In this document: positions 55,187-64,000 of the stretch, piece by piece
Layout of the letters: each line of letters starts with the position of its first letter
How positions within the stretch are numbered: the first letter of the stretch is position 1
Assembly (NCBI GenBank): GCA_011389515.1
Contig: JAABUA010000003.1
Span: 41,705 to 105,704, forward strand
Reading direction: 5' to 3'
From: Desulfobacteraceae bacterium
GTDB lineage: Bacteria > Desulfobacterota > Desulfobacteria > Desulfobacterales > Desulfosalsimonadaceae
Length of the DNA: 64,000 nt
The notes under the pieces: model-generated
Told to the model about the DNA's origin: nothing
The model's input: only the letters and a program-made list of their open reading frames with translations
Database searches by the model: none
Program-made: the position numbers and the translations under genes

Positions 55187-56072
55187 TTTCTTCTCCTGTA
55201 TTGACAACTTCTTCGCTGGTTTCAACAGATTCCTGTTCCTTGGGTTCGCCGGTAACCGCCTTGCGGATCACTTCCACGACCGGTCCTTTATCGTCATCCT
55301 TTGAAACATGACGTTCCTTTTTCCCCATGCCGGTTTTTCCGGCCGCGGCCTCAATATCCTTGTCCGATTCGGCCTGCCGTTTCTCGGCCAGCCGTTCTGC
55401 GCCTTCCGCGCACGCATCGGCCATTTTCGATACCATCAGGCGAATGGAACGGATGGCATCGTCATTGCCGGGAATGATATAATCAATGAGATCTGGATCA
55501 CAATTGGTATCCACCACCGAGACAACCGGAATACCCAACCTGCGCCCTTCCTTAACGGCAATCGCCTCTTTTTTGGGGTCGATAACGAAAATTGCGCCTG
55601 GAAGACCGTTCATTGACCGGATTCCGCCAAGGGTGCTGTCAAGTTTTTCCCTTTCTTTCAGCATGCCGATGCGCTCCTTTTTGGGATACATGCTGATCGT
55701 GCCGTCATTTTCAATGGTATTGAGGTGATTGAGCCTTTCGATGCTTTTCCGGATCGTCTGAAAGTTGGTCAGCATGCCGCCGACCCACCGATTGTGGACG
55801 TAGTACATTTCACACCGGTTGGCTTCTTCGTAAATGGCTTCCCGGGCCTGTTTTTTGGTGCCGACAAACAGTACGGACTTGCCGCCGGCAACGGTGTTTA
55901 CGATGAAATCGTATGCTTCCCGGAACATCCGCACCGTCTGCTGCAGATCGATGATGTAGATGCCATTTCTTGCCCCGAAGATGTATTTTTTCATCTTGGG
56001 GTTCCACTTCCTGGTCTGGTGGCCAAAATGGACACCGGCTTCGAGCATTTCCTTCATTGTTACGTACGCCAT
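55179..56072 (-). CDS. rpsB: Ribosomal protein uS2 with long C-terminal tail
   Basis: 297 residues. The conserved S2 body ([68 protein letters not shown]) is followed by a tail of about 60 residues rich in Lys, Asp and Glu. Typical S2 is near 240. AAGGAG precedes the ATG. It heads the rpsB-tsf-pyrH-frr unit. Confidence 0.97.
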   Translation of the reverse strand: MAYVTMKEMLEAGVHFGHQTRKWNPKMKKYIFGARNGIYIIDLQQTVRMFREAYDFIVNTVAGGKSVLFVGTKKQAREAIYEEANRCEMYYVHNRWVGGMLTNFQTIRKSIERLNHLNTIENDGTISMYPKKERIGMLKEREKLDSTLGGIRSMNGLPGAIFVIDPKKEAIAVKEGRRLGIPVVSVVDTNCDPDLIDYIIPGNDDAIRSIRLMVSKMADACAEGAERLAEKRQAESDKDIEAAAGKTGMGKKERHVSKDDDKGPVVEVIRKAVTGEPKEQESVETSEEVVNTGEENV

Positions 56073-56228
56073 TGATCGCTCCTTTTTTGGGTTTTAAACC
56101 GCCGCTTTTATCATTCCGGCAGGCCCAACTTTAAAAAAAAGCACCCGGCCGCCGGTCAAAAAGCGTGTGGCATTAATATAAATTAATAAATCACGCTACT
56201 GTAGCAAATAAAACCATTCAAGGCAATT

Positions 56229-56271
56229 CAATTTTGATGGCAAAGAAAAAAGTCCAATATCTGCGTTGCGC
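56229..56271 (-). repeat. Family B fragment
   Basis: CAATTTTGATGGCAAAGAAA then AAAGTCCAATATCTGCGTTG match the inverted right end of the element at 11494 (TTTTGATGGC...AAAAAGTCCAATATCTGCGTT). Only this half is present. The spacer is between prmC and rpsB. Confidence 0.65.
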
Positions 56272-56337
56272 TTTTTTCTTTACCAATGCTTGTTTGAATT
56301 TTGTTTTTTCGATGATCCGCTGCGCCTTCGTCAACGT

Positions 56338-57249
56338 TCAAGTTCCCGGCAACTCCCGTGCGCTCCGTTTCAGGACGGCCACACGGTGATGCCCGGCATA
56401 GTCCTTTTTGAAAAAAAGATCCGCCCAATCCAGATTTTTTTCAACCATCCGTTCAACCGCGTCCTTCTGATCATGACCGATCTCCATCATCAGCATCCCG
56501 CCCGGAACGAGAAATCCATGGCTTTCGGAAACAAGAATGGAAATATCACGCAACCCGTCCGCATCCCCGTCCAAAGCGAGAGCAGGTTCATAATTTGCGA
56601 TTTCCGGCGCAAGGCGCCCAACGTCCGTTGATGGAATATAGGGCGGATTGGACAAAATCATGTCAAAGGAGAAGGTTTTGGAAATGGACGCAAACCAACT
56701 GGAAACAAAAAAGAAGATCCGATCCGCTACGCTGTTTACGGCTGCATTGCGTGCGGCCACGTGCAGTGCGGCAACTGAAATATCCGATGCCGCGTAAAAG
56801 GGGCCCGGCATGGAGTGGGCAAGACTTATGACAATTGCCCCGGAACCAGTGCCCATATCCAGCACGCGCAAAGGCGTTTTGCGATTTTCAGGCATCATTT
56901 CCAGGGCGGCTGCGACCAGGATTTCCGTTTCGGGCCGGGGAATCAGGACATCCGGGGTAACCTCAAGCGCGATTTTCCAGAAATCCTTCCTGCCGACGAT
57001 ATACGCAACCGGCTCCCGGGAGACGCGCCGTTTGACCATCGCCCGGAACTGTGTTCGCTCGCTTTCGGACAGCGGCTGATCAAACCGGACATACAACCCT
57101 ACCCGGTCGATCCCAAGGGTTTCTGCCAGCAGAATTTCCGCGGTCAACCGTGGGTTGTCTATGCCATGGGAGGAAAAATAATCGGCGGTCCACTTGAGAA
57201 CTTCAAGAATGGTCCACTGAAGCGCTTTCCGGGAGGTCTGCTTCTGCAT
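56338..57249 (-). CDS. prmC: Peptide chain release factor N5-glutamine methyltransferase
   Basis: 303 residues. SAM motifs [17 protein letters not shown] and catalytic NPPY in [12 protein letters not shown] are clear. It methylates the GGQ Gln of PrfA, encoded next to it. ATG at 57249 is preferred to TTG at 57255. Overlaps the end of prfA by 47 bases. Confidence 0.95.
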   Translation of the reverse strand: MQKQTSRKALQWTILEVLKWTADYFSSHGIDNPRLTAEILLAETLGIDRVGLYVRFDQPLSESERTQFRAMVKRRVSREPVAYIVGRKDFWKIALEVTPDVLIPRPETEILVAAALEMMPENRKTPLRVLDMGTGSGAIVISLAHSMPGPFYAASDISVAALHVAARNAAVNSVADRIFFFVSSWFASISKTFSFDMILSNPPYIPSTDVGRLAPEIANYEPALALDGDADGLRDISILVSESHGFLVPGGMLMMEIGHDQKDAVERMVEKNLDWADLFFKKDYAGHHRVAVLKRSARELPGT

Positions 57250-58309
57250 GTTCAATTGCCTGGCCCTGGTAATAGGCTGCGAGCTCGTTGATGATTTCGT
57301 CGAGATCCCCTGCCAGAACCTGATCGAGCTTGTAGAGTGTCAATCCGATCCGGTGATCCGTAATTCGTCCCTGGGGAAAATTGTAGGTTCGTATCCGTTC
57401 GCTTCTGTCGCCGCTGCCGACCTGGCTTTTCCGGTCCTGGGCGATTTTCTCATTCTGCTCATTCATCTGGATATCGTACAGCCGTGCCCGCAGCACCTTG
57501 AGCGCCTTTGCCTTGTTCTTGTGCTGGGACTTTTCGTCCTGGCAGATCACGACCAGGCCGGTCGGGACATGGGTCAGCCGGACCGCCGAATCGGTCGTAT
57601 TGACAGATTGCCCCCCCGGCCCGGACGAACGGAAAACATCCACCTTGAGGTCTCCGGGATCCACTTCGACTTCCACTTCCTCTGCCTCGGGGAGCACCGC
57701 AACGGTCACCGCCGACGTGTGGATGCGCCCCTGGGTTTCCGTTGAAGGAACCCGCTGGACCCGGTGGGTGCCGCTTTCATACTTCAGGTGGCTGTAAGCG
57801 GCGTTGCCTGTAGCCATGGCAATGACCTCCTTGAAACCGCCGGAATCGGTCCAGTGGACGGACATGATTTCTATTTTCCACCGCCGGGCTTCCGCATACC
57901 GGCTGTACATACGGAAAAGATCACCCGCAAACAGCGCCGCCTCCTCCCCCCCGGTGCCCGCACGAATTTCCAGCAGGACGTTTTTTTCATCATTGGGATC
58001 TTTGGGAATAAGCAGTTTTTTAAGCTCGGACTCCATTTCTTCTTTCTGAATGGTCAGCGTCTCGATTTCTTTACGGGCCAGCTCCTTGATTTCATGGTCA
58101 CTGTCGGACAGCAACTCCCGGCTTTCATCGAGTTCGCTGAGCACCTGGCGGTATCCCCTGTATACGGTGACAATTTTCCCCAGATCCGAATGCTCGCGCG
58201 CGTACTTCGTAAACAGCTCCCTTTCGGAGACGACCGAAGGGTCGCTCAGCAGCTGCTCCAGCTCGATATAGCGCTGTTCAAAACCGATGAGGCGTTCCAG
58301 TAATGCCAT
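57203..58309 (-). CDS. prfA: Peptide chain release factor 1
   Basis: 368 residues, full length. The GGQ loop is in [37 protein letters not shown] and [20 protein letters not shown] are family motifs. It ends translation at UAA/UAG. A family A repeat lies just upstream of its start. Confidence 0.97.
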   Translation of the reverse strand: MALLERLIGFEQRYIELEQLLSDPSVVSERELFTKYAREHSDLGKIVTVYRGYRQVLSELDESRELLSDSDHEIKELARKEIETLTIQKEEMESELKKLLIPKDPNDEKNVLLEIRAGTGGEEAALFAGDLFRMYSRYAEARRWKIEIMSVHWTDSGGFKEVIAMATGNAAYSHLKYESGTHRVQRVPSTETQGRIHTSAVTVAVLPEAEEVEVEVDPGDLKVDVFRSSGPGGQSVNTTDSAVRLTHVPTGLVVICQDEKSQHKNKAKALKVLRARLYDIQMNEQNEKIAQDRKSQVGSGDRSERIRTYNFPQGRITDHRIGLTLYKLDQVLAGDLDEIINELAAYYQGQAIEHAEADLPESASVDHS

Positions 58310-58337
58310 GGTTTTATGATCCGTTCATATACAATTC

Positions 58338-58482
58338 TTTGCATTTATCAATAGACATGATAATCAGGAGGACCTTGTAGGGGTACCCCTTGCGGGTGCC
58401 CTGATTCCGGGCACCCGCAAGGGGTACCCCTACGGGCCCATATTCGGTGGGAATACTTACCCTGTCTATACACGAATGCAAA
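58338..58482 (+). repeat. Family A palindromic element, copy 7
   Basis: 145 bp, TTTGCATT to AATGCAAA. Both hairpin arms carry the same change (GGGGTACCCC in both, where most copies have GGGGCACCCC and GGGGTGCCCC), so pairing is kept. It fills the gap between rpmE and prfA (58310-58573); the rest is T-rich. Confidence 0.9.
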
Positions 58483-58573
58483 ATTAGTAATAATAATAAA
58501 AAAGTCCGGCCGCGCAGCAATCAGAAAAAAACTTCGCCGCGGGCCGGATTCAATGGTTGTGCTTTGCAGGGTG

Positions 58574-58783
58574 CTACTGATTTTGGAATTTCGCGTATTT
58601 ACGACGGAAACGTTCAATGCGTCCAGCCGAGTCGACCAGCTTCTGCTTTCCCGTATAAAACGGATGGCAGTTGGAACAGATTTCAACGCTGATATTATCT
58701 TTTGTCGAACCGACGACAATTTCATTCCCGCAAGCGCACCTTGCTTTGGTTTCGAAATACTTGGGATGGAGATCCTTTTTCAT
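58574..58783 (-). CDS. rpmE: Ribosomal protein bL31 (zinc-binding form)
   Basis: 69 residues. The zinc ligands are in [11 protein letters not shown] and [13 protein letters not shown]. The start at 58783 has AAGGAAGG upstream; the longer frame to 58849 adds an unrelated tail. The zinc form is usual when zinc is replete. Confidence 0.95.
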   Translation of the reverse strand: MKKDLHPKYFETKARCACGNEIVVGSTKDNISVEICSNCHPFYTGKQKLVDSAGRIERFRRKYAKFQNQ

Positions 58784-58825
58784 GTCAACCTTCCTTAACA
58801 TTAATTTATTTTCACTTCGTTCTTT

Positions 58826-58855
58826 ATAATATAATGCATAATGCCGCATTGTAAA
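58826..58855 (-). promoter_or_regulatory. Possible promoter for rpmE
   Basis: On the minus strand TTTACA (58850-58855), 18-base spacer, TATTAT (58826-58831), about 43 bases before the ATG. Confidence 0.4.
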
Positions 58856-58859
58856 ACCA

Positions 58860-60107
58860 TCAGGAATTCATTGAATCCATGAATTCCTTGTTGGTTTTTG
58901 TGCCCCTCATCTTATCCAGTAAAAATTCCATGCTGTCAATAGGATTTAAGGGGGCAAGAAGCTTTCGCAGTATCCATACCCGATTGATCGTCTCGCTGTC
59001 AAGCAGCAACTCTTCTTTCCGGGTGCCGGACCGGTTGATGTCAATGGAAGGATAGACGCGGCGATCAGAGAGTTTTCGGTCGAGGTGCAGCTCCATGTTG
59101 CCCGTACCCTTGAATTCTTCAAAAATAACCTCGTCCATGCGGCTTCCCGTATCGATAAGGGCCGTTGCAATAATCGTTAAGCTGCCCCCCTCTTCGATAT
59201 TTCTTGCCGCGCCGAAAAACCGCTTCGGCCGGTGAAGGGCATTGGCATCCACGCCGCCGGACAAAAGCTTGCCGGAAGACGGCATGGTGGCATTATAGGC
59301 TCTTGCCAGCCGGGTAATGCTGTCAAGCAGTATAATGACATTTTTTTTGTGTTCGACCAGGCGCTTTGCCTTTTCGATGACCATTTCAGCGACCTGTACA
59401 TGCCTTTCCGCGGGCTCGTCAAAGGTTGAACTGACGACCTCCGCATTGACCGAACGCTGCATGTCGGTTACCTCTTCCGGGCGCTCGTCAATCAGCACCA
59501 CAAACGGCACAATGTTCTTATGATTTCCGATCATGCTGTTTGCGATGTTTTTCAGAAGAATGGTCTTGCCGGTACGCGGCGGGGAGACGATAAGACCGCG
59601 CTGGCCGAACCCGATAGGCGTCATCATGTCCATTATGCGGGTCGAAAACTCATTCTTATCCAATTCAAGCTTGATCTTTTTTTCCGGAAACAGGGGGGTC
59701 AGATTGTCGAACAGGATCTTGTCCCTGGCCACTTCGGGCTCTTCAAAATTGATGGCTTCCACCTTCAACAGGGCGAAATAACGCTCGGATTCCTTCGGCT
59801 GGCGGATCTGGCCGGATACGGTATCTCCGGTTTTAAGGTTGAAACGCCTTATCTGGGAAGGCGACACGTAGATGTCATCCGGACCCGGCAGGTAGTTACA
59901 ATCCGGAGACCGGAGAAAACCGAACCCATCCGGCAGGATTTCAAGGGTGCCCTCTCCGTATATAAACCCGTTTTTTTCGATATGCGCCTGGAGAAGTGAG
60001 AAGATCAACTCCTGCTTGCGCATCCGGCCGATGTTTTCAATGTTCAACTTCTTGGCCATCCGGGTTAATTCACTGATTTTTTTGTTCTTCAAGTCATCGA
60101 TATTCAT
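58860..60107 (-). CDS. rho: Transcription termination factor Rho
   Basis: 415 residues. N-terminal Rho_N helices, an RNA-binding cold-shock-like domain ([16 protein letters not shown]), P-loop SPPRTGKT (175-182), Walker [12 protein letters not shown], and Q-loop/R-loop region [13 protein letters not shown] and [10 protein letters not shown]. It terminates untranslated transcripts. It precedes rpmE by 76 bases. Confidence 0.97.
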   Translation of the reverse strand: MNIDDLKNKKISELTRMAKKLNIENIGRMRKQELIFSLLQAHIEKNGFIYGEGTLEILPDGFGFLRSPDCNYLPGPDDIYVSPSQIRRFNLKTGDTVSGQIRQPKESERYFALLKVEAINFEEPEVARDKILFDNLTPLFPEKKIKLELDKNEFSTRIMDMMTPIGFGQRGLIVSPPRTGKTILLKNIANSMIGNHKNIVPFVVLIDERPEEVTDMQRSVNAEVVSSTFDEPAERHVQVAEMVIEKAKRLVEHKKNVIILLDSITRLARAYNATMPSSGKLLSGGVDANALHRPKRFFGAARNIEEGGSLTIIATALIDTGSRMDEVIFEEFKGTGNMELHLDRKLSDRRVYPSIDINRSGTRKEELLLDSETINRVWILRKLLAPLNPIDSMEFLLDKMRGTKTNKEFMDSMNS

Positions 60108-60446
60108 TTATGAAAGCTTCTCCAATTCAGAATAGTTCCGGCAGTGGAAACTTTGTGGCAAAGTCCATGGTGTCTCCGGAATAGAAATATAATATAGTGT
60201 ATTTTTAATCGGTTATAATGTATTGGTACATGTTTTCGCAGGTTACGTTATGCAATGAAGATCATGATTGCTGTTCGGACAGGAAATCGGAAATAACGTA
60301 AATACAATTAATGCTTCAATATTATTAAGGTATTGTGAGGCCTTTTAACATGGTGTCTGCATGTACAAGTAGGAATCAAGCGCAACCAAATCCATTATGG
60401 GGCAGGTACGTTTTTCCCATAATACTATTACTCAAAAATCTGCATG
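60108..60446. other. Spacer between rho and coaE
   Basis: 339 bases, AT-rich, upstream of rho. TATATTATATTTC-like stretches at 60185-60215 on the minus strand could hold a rho promoter, but no pair of boxes with good spacing was found. It holds no gene or known repeat that I can see. Confidence 0.5.
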
Positions 60447-61106
60447 TCAACTATTTTTGTCTTTTTTTCTGATATTTGCGATCAGGTATTCATGCAACCG
60501 GTCTATGCTACGCAGGGTTTCCGACTCGCTGCCATTATTGTCGATAACAAAATCAGCGCGTTTTCGTTTTTCCTCTTCAGGCATCTGAATCTTCATCATG
60601 GCAACGGCATCCTCCCTGGAAACACCGTCGCGCGACATGATCCGCTTTATACGTCGCTTTTCATCCACGCTCACCAGAATCACGAAATCAAACCAGGCGT
60701 CAAAACCGGATTCAAACAAAAGCGGCACCTCCACGACGACCAGAGTCGCGCCGTTTTTTTCCGCTTCCTCGATTTTCTGGACCATCTGCCTGAAGACTTC
60801 CGGATGGATAAAACTTTCAAGCGCCCTTTTCGCCGCAGGATCGGCGCTGATCATCCGACGAAGTTCCGGCCGGTTGATGGTTTGATCCGGCATGAGCACC
60901 TGCTTGCCGAAATGGCCGACAATTTTTCCGTGGGCCTCGGTACCGGGCGCAACCGCCAGTCTGGAAAGTTCGTCCGCGCTGAATACGACAAGCCCTTTTT
61001 CTTCCAGGCGGAGACAAACCAAGGTTTTGCCCGAACCGATACCACCGGTTACAGCAACCCTGGCAGGCCTTGTTTCTTTATATTTATCATTTGTAATTGT
61101 AATCAT
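60447..61106 (-). CDS. coaE: Dephospho-CoA kinase
   Basis: 219 residues. P-loop VTGGIGSGKTLV, lid/active-site VVVEVPLLFESGFD and the C-terminal region are those of CoaE. It adds the 3' phosphate in the last step of CoA synthesis. It is divergent from cca across a 74-base spacer; the ribosome site is weak. Confidence 0.96.
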   Translation of the reverse strand: MITITNDKYKETRPARVAVTGGIGSGKTLVCLRLEEKGLVVFSADELSRLAVAPGTEAHGKIVGHFGKQVLMPDQTINRPELRRMISADPAAKRALESFIHPEVFRQMVQKIEEAEKNGATLVVVEVPLLFESGFDAWFDFVILVSVDEKRRIKRIMSRDGVSREDAVAMMKIQMPEEEKRKRADFVIDNNGSESETLRSIDRLHEYLIANIRKKDKNS

Positions 61107-61180
61107 CAGGCCGTATAATCACACATTCGTGACACAGGAATATCCGGTTAAAATGAAAAAAGACACCCTTATCGAAGAAA

Positions 61181-62560
61181 ATGCATAATTTCAACCTAAA
61201 TTTTATTCCGGAGCAAAAAGGCGTTTATATCGTCGGCGGCAGTGTGCGAGATGCCCTTATGGGACAGTCTCCGAAAGACTACGATATTGCGGTAACGGGA
61301 GATGCGCGCATTGTCGCAGAAGAGATTGCGGCACAGACAGGCAGCCGGGTCATTGAAATCGGAAAACCCGGCAAAAAAATATACCGGGTGGTCTCCGGCC
61401 GCCACACCTATGACATCTCTCCCGCAAAATCCCCTTTGATCGCAGAAGACCTCAAACAGCGCGATTTTACCATCAATGCAATGGCCTTTGATGTTGTTAA
61501 AAAAAAACTCATCGATCCATTGAACGGGCGCAGGGACATAGATGCCCGCACGGTTCAAACGGTCTCCCCGGACGCCTTGAAAAACGATCCGATACGGCTT
61601 CTCAGGGCGTTTCGGATTGCCTCGGTCGCAGACTTCGATATTTCCATGGAAACCCTTACGGAGATACGGAAAAATGCGCACTTTCTGCCAACAGTGGCCG
61701 GCGAGCGCATCCGGGAAGAATGGATCAAACTGACCGGGACTTCCGGCAGTTTTCCCCATGTACGGCAAATGGCCGATACGGGATTGCTTTCAGCACTTTT
61801 CCCGGAGATGGACAACCTGAAGAAGTGCCCGCAGAATGCGCACCACGCGTTCGACGTGCTTGAACATTCACTGGAAACATACCGTCACCTGGAAAACGTC
61901 CTGCGCGAAAACACGCCGCCCCTGTCCGATCGTTTGCGAAATGCGGAAATGGCTCAGGGCCCATGCGGCGTCGCACTGATCAAGCATGCGGCGCTCCTGC
62001 ATGACATCGGCAAGCCGGCCGTCCGCACGGTGGATGAAAACGGGAAAATCCATTTTTACGGCCATGAAACAACCGGTTCCGCCATGACGCGCACCATCAG
62101 CGACCGCCTTTGCTTTTCAACCGTTCAAAAAAATTACGTGCATTTTCTGGTTCAACATCACCTTCGGCCGCTGTTTTTGTTTATCGCCCTTTCCCAGGGG
62201 CGGAAAAAAAATACGGCCCTTACCCGGTTTTTTGTTCGAACAATGCCGTTTACCTTTGATCTGATGCTGCTTTTTACAGGCGATATGATGGGAAAAAACA
62301 TAAACCAGAACCCTGCCGAACTTGCGGATTTCACGCGAAACACCATAGAATCCTACTTCAACGCATTTTATCCGAAACTCAAGCAGCTGCCGCTGGTCAA
62401 CGGCCAGGATCTGATCGACTACCTTGGCCTGCAACCGTCTCCAATCATGGCGGAGATCCTCCAAAAGATTGAAATACAGCGACTATCAGGAAAAATGGTG
62501 GACAAAAACGAAGCCCTGGCCTACGCGGAAAAATATATAAAATCAAAAAACCTTTCTTGA
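61181..62560 (+). CDS. cca: CCA tRNA nucleotidyltransferase / poly(A) polymerase family protein with HD domain
   Basis: 459 residues. Nucleotidyltransferase site VGGSVRDAL (18-26) and metal Asps DYD (33-35), RDFTINAMAFD, the arginine-rich RLLRAFRIASVADF, then an HD phosphohydrolase-like segment with His-Asp near 274-275 (LLHDIGKP). It adds CCA or poly(A) to RNA 3' ends. The stop codon overlaps the adk promoter -35. Confidence 0.92.
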   Translation: MHNFNLNFIPEQKGVYIVGGSVRDALMGQSPKDYDIAVTGDARIVAEEIAAQTGSRVIEIGKPGKKIYRVVSGRHTYDISPAKSPLIAEDLKQRDFTINAMAFDVVKKKLIDPLNGRRDIDARTVQTVSPDALKNDPIRLLRAFRIASVADFDISMETLTEIRKNAHFLPTVAGERIREEWIKLTGTSGSFPHVRQMADTGLLSALFPEMDNLKKCPQNAHHAFDVLEHSLETYRHLENVLRENTPPLSDRLRNAEMAQGPCGVALIKHAALLHDIGKPAVRTVDENGKIHFYGHETTGSAMTRTISDRLCFSTVQKNYVHFLVQHHLRPLFLFIALSQGRKKNTALTRFFVRTMPFTFDLMLLFTGDMMGKNINQNPAELADFTRNTIESYFNAFYPKLKQLPLVNGQDLIDYLGLQPSPIMAEILQKIEIQRLSGKMVDKNEALAYAEKYIKSKNLS

Positions 62561-62585
62561 CATTTTTCCGTCATTTATATATGTA
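62557..62585 (+). promoter_or_regulatory. Promoter for adk
   Basis: TTGACA (62557-62562), 17-base spacer, TATGTA (62580-62585), about 85 bases before the adk start. Confidence 0.6.
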
Positions 62586-62669
62586 ATCAATTTTCTAAAA
62601 ATCCAACTGAAAAAATTCGGGACAGTCGATCAGGAATCATAAAATGAAGCACAAATTAAGGAGAATGGT

Positions 62670-63350
62670 ATGAATATTCTGTTTTTCGGACCGAACGGCA
62701 GCGGCAAGGGTACACAGGGCGCTATCGTCAAGGAAAAATACAACCTTCCCCACATTGAATCCGGCGCCATATTCCGGGAAAACATCAAGGGCGGCACAGA
62801 GCTCGGCAAACAGGCGAAAACCTATATCGACAAGGGAGAGCTTGTACCGGACGACATTACCATTCCTATGATTCTTGACCGCTTAAAAGCGGATGACTGT
62901 AAAAACGGCTGGCTTCTGGACGGATTTCCCCGCAACAAAAATCAGGCGATACAACTTGACAAAGCCCTTGACGAGGCCGGCCTCAAACTCGACATCGTCG
63001 TTGAGATCGAGCTTGACCGCGAAATTGCCAAGAACCGGATAATGGGCCGCCGCCTGTGCGTCAACGACAACAACCATCCCAACAACATCTTCATTGATGC
63101 CATCAAACCCGATGGGGACAAATGCCGTGTTTGCGGCGGCGAGCTTTCCAGCCGGTCCGACGACCAGGACGAAGAAGCCATCAACAAGCGCCACGGAATA
63201 TACTACGATGAAAAAACCGGTACGCTGGCAGCCGCTTATTATTTCCGGGACAAGGCAGAAAATGACGAATCGCTGAAATACATCACCCTGAAAGGCGAAA
63301 AAAGCGTTCCGGAAGTTGCAGCAGAGCTGAAATCAAAACTGGCCATATAA
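62670..63350 (+). CDS. adk: Adenylate kinase
   Basis: 226 residues. P-loop FFGPNGSGKGTQ (6-17), AMP site ESGAIFRENIKGGT, lid motif WLLDGFPRN, and a lid with CVNDNNHPNN...CRVCGGEL, whose Cys may bind zinc. It interconverts AMP, ADP and ATP. AAGGAGAATGGT precedes the ATG. Confidence 0.95.
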   Translation: MNILFFGPNGSGKGTQGAIVKEKYNLPHIESGAIFRENIKGGTELGKQAKTYIDKGELVPDDITIPMILDRLKADDCKNGWLLDGFPRNKNQAIQLDKALDEAGLKLDIVVEIELDREIAKNRIMGRRLCVNDNNHPNNIFIDAIKPDGDKCRVCGGELSSRSDDQDEEAINKRHGIYYDEKTGTLAAAYYFRDKAENDESLKYITLKGEKSVPEVAAELKSKLAI

Positions 63351-63375
63351 CCGGGCAAGAACACGGCCATCCAGC

Positions 63376-63406
63376 TTGACATTTTGCAGGAATCTATTAC
63401 TATAGC
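63376..63406 (+). promoter_or_regulatory. Possible promoter for rpsU
   Basis: TTGACA (63376-63381) and TATAGC (63401-63406) with a 19-base spacer, wider than optimal. Confidence 0.4.
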
Positions 63407-63441
63407 AGGAAAAAAATCCATATGTAAAGGGGGCGAATTAT

Positions 63442-63657
63442 TTGAAGGAAATTTCGGTCAGAGTCGATGACAATGATCTTGAAAAGGCAATGCGCATTCT
63501 GAAGAAAAAAATTCAGAACGACGGATTGTTCAAGCGGCTGAGATTGAAGAAAAACTACGAAAAGCCGAGTGAATACAAGCGTCGCAAAAAACGTGAAGCC
63601 CAGCGGCGCGCACGTATCGCTGAAGCCAAAAAACGGACTCGTTTTAAGAAATTTTAG
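63442..63657 (+). CDS. rpsU: Ribosomal protein bS21
   Basis: 71 residues with a TTG start preceded by AAGGGGG. The body ISVRVDDNDLEKAMRILKK and a basic tail RRKKREAQRRARIAEAKKR are typical. It is monocistronic and is followed by a strong terminator. Confidence 0.96.
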   Translation: MKEISVRVDDNDLEKAMRILKKKIQNDGLFKRLRLKKNYEKPSEYKRRKKREAQRRARIAEAKKRTRFKKF

Positions 63658-63691
63658 CCATAACAATTCGTTATGCAGCGCAAGATAGTTG

Positions 63692-63730
63692 AAAAAAACC
63701 GGCAGTCCATAATGTACTGCCGGTTTTTTT
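63692..63730 (+). terminator. Rho-independent terminator after rpsU
   Basis: ACCGGCAGT (63698-63706) pairs with ACTGCCGGT (63716-63724), framed by A-run and T-run (CGGTTTTTTTG). Confidence 0.9.
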
Positions 63731-63776
63731 GTTTAACAGACTCCGGTGAGCGTGGTGTCCTTCATTGCTACTAATT

Positions 63777-63920
63777 TTTGTATTCTTATATATACACGAT
63801 AAATGTTATCATAGAATATGGTCCCGTAGGGGCACCCCTTGCGGGTGCCCGAAAGCTGGGCACCCGCAAGGGGTGCCCCTACGAGGGCATACTGATCATC
63901 ATGTCTATTGATAAATGCAA
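63777..63920 (-). repeat. Family A palindromic element, copy 8
   Basis: Reverse orientation, about 144 bp. The left end is diverged (TTTGTATTCTTATATATACA), the hairpin arms are intact with a different loop (GAAAGCT). It abuts a family B copy. Confidence 0.88.
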
Positions 63921-63941
63921 GATTGATGGACTCGTAAAAAG

Positions 63942-64000
63942 TCGTTTTCAGACGGCTTTGTAAAAAGTTCAAGATCAAGGCGCGAGCAATTTTTGAAGAA
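63942..64000 (+). repeat. Family B element, cut by the window end
   Basis: TCGTTTTCAGACGGCTTTGT then AAAAAGTTCAAGATCAAGGC match the left part of the element at 11494. The remaining part lies outside the window. The gap 63658-64000 otherwise holds the terminator and family A copy. Confidence 0.7.

Overview
The window reads as the chromosome of an anaerobic, probably sulfate-reducing Desulfobacterota bacterium (Desulfobacterales-like). This is an inference from gene content: a heterodisulfide-reductase-type HdrA fused to a GltD-like flavin domain, rubrerythrin, a sigma54 activator, an anaerobic betaine/methylamine-type methyltransferase, and many dispersed palindromic repeats in the spacers. 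No rRNA, tRNA, CRISPR array, phage or transposase gene was seen.

Layout. 1-3450 (minus): a window-truncated HdrA/GltD fusion, coupled to a TusA-like protein that lacks the catalytic Cys. 3937-6472: a PAS-sigma54 activator facing a receiver-histidine kinase. 6501-10390 (minus): phosphoglucomutase, a lipoprotein lipase, and an MltF-type lytic transglycosylase. 10680-16257 (plus): rubrerythrin, then an RND efflux pair followed by a PII-like protein. 16503-21133: inositol-phosphatase family protein (minus), then GlpD and an FGGY kinase (plus). 21200-23672: an M48 protease and a LysM protein, divergent. 23951-28180 (minus): a minor-pilin operon, fimT-pilW-pilV-pilX-pilY1. 28795-33255 (minus): a 1486-residue GlmS-like protein with a split glutaminase domain.

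33352-43257 (minus) is a nine-gene unit: MttB-family methyltransferase, heterotetrameric sarcosine oxidase subunits B-D-A-G, and a betaine-type ABC transporter (ATPase with CBS domains, two permeases, binding protein). A recognisable promoter lies upstream and a terminator hairpin downstream. It looks like an import-and-demethylation module for glycine betaine, with the final N-methyl carbons passing to folate. A CoA-disulfide-reductase-like flavoprotein follows.

45369-63657 is mostly housekeeping: purQ, purL, rseP, dxr, cdsA, uppS, frr, pyrH, tsf, rpsB, prmC, prfA, rpmE, rho and coaE on the minus strand, and cca, adk and rpsU on the plus strand.

The spacers hold a layered repeat system. Family A is a ~145-bp element, eight copies, with a 26-bp inverted repeat at the centre and interrupted terminal inverted repeats. 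Family B is a 144-bp long-terminal-inverted-repeat element: two complete divergent copies and two fragments. Family E/F consists of conserved flanks of A carrying TTTCGA-type hexamers; one locus has the flanks without A and looks like an empty site. These repeats are the least explained part of the window.
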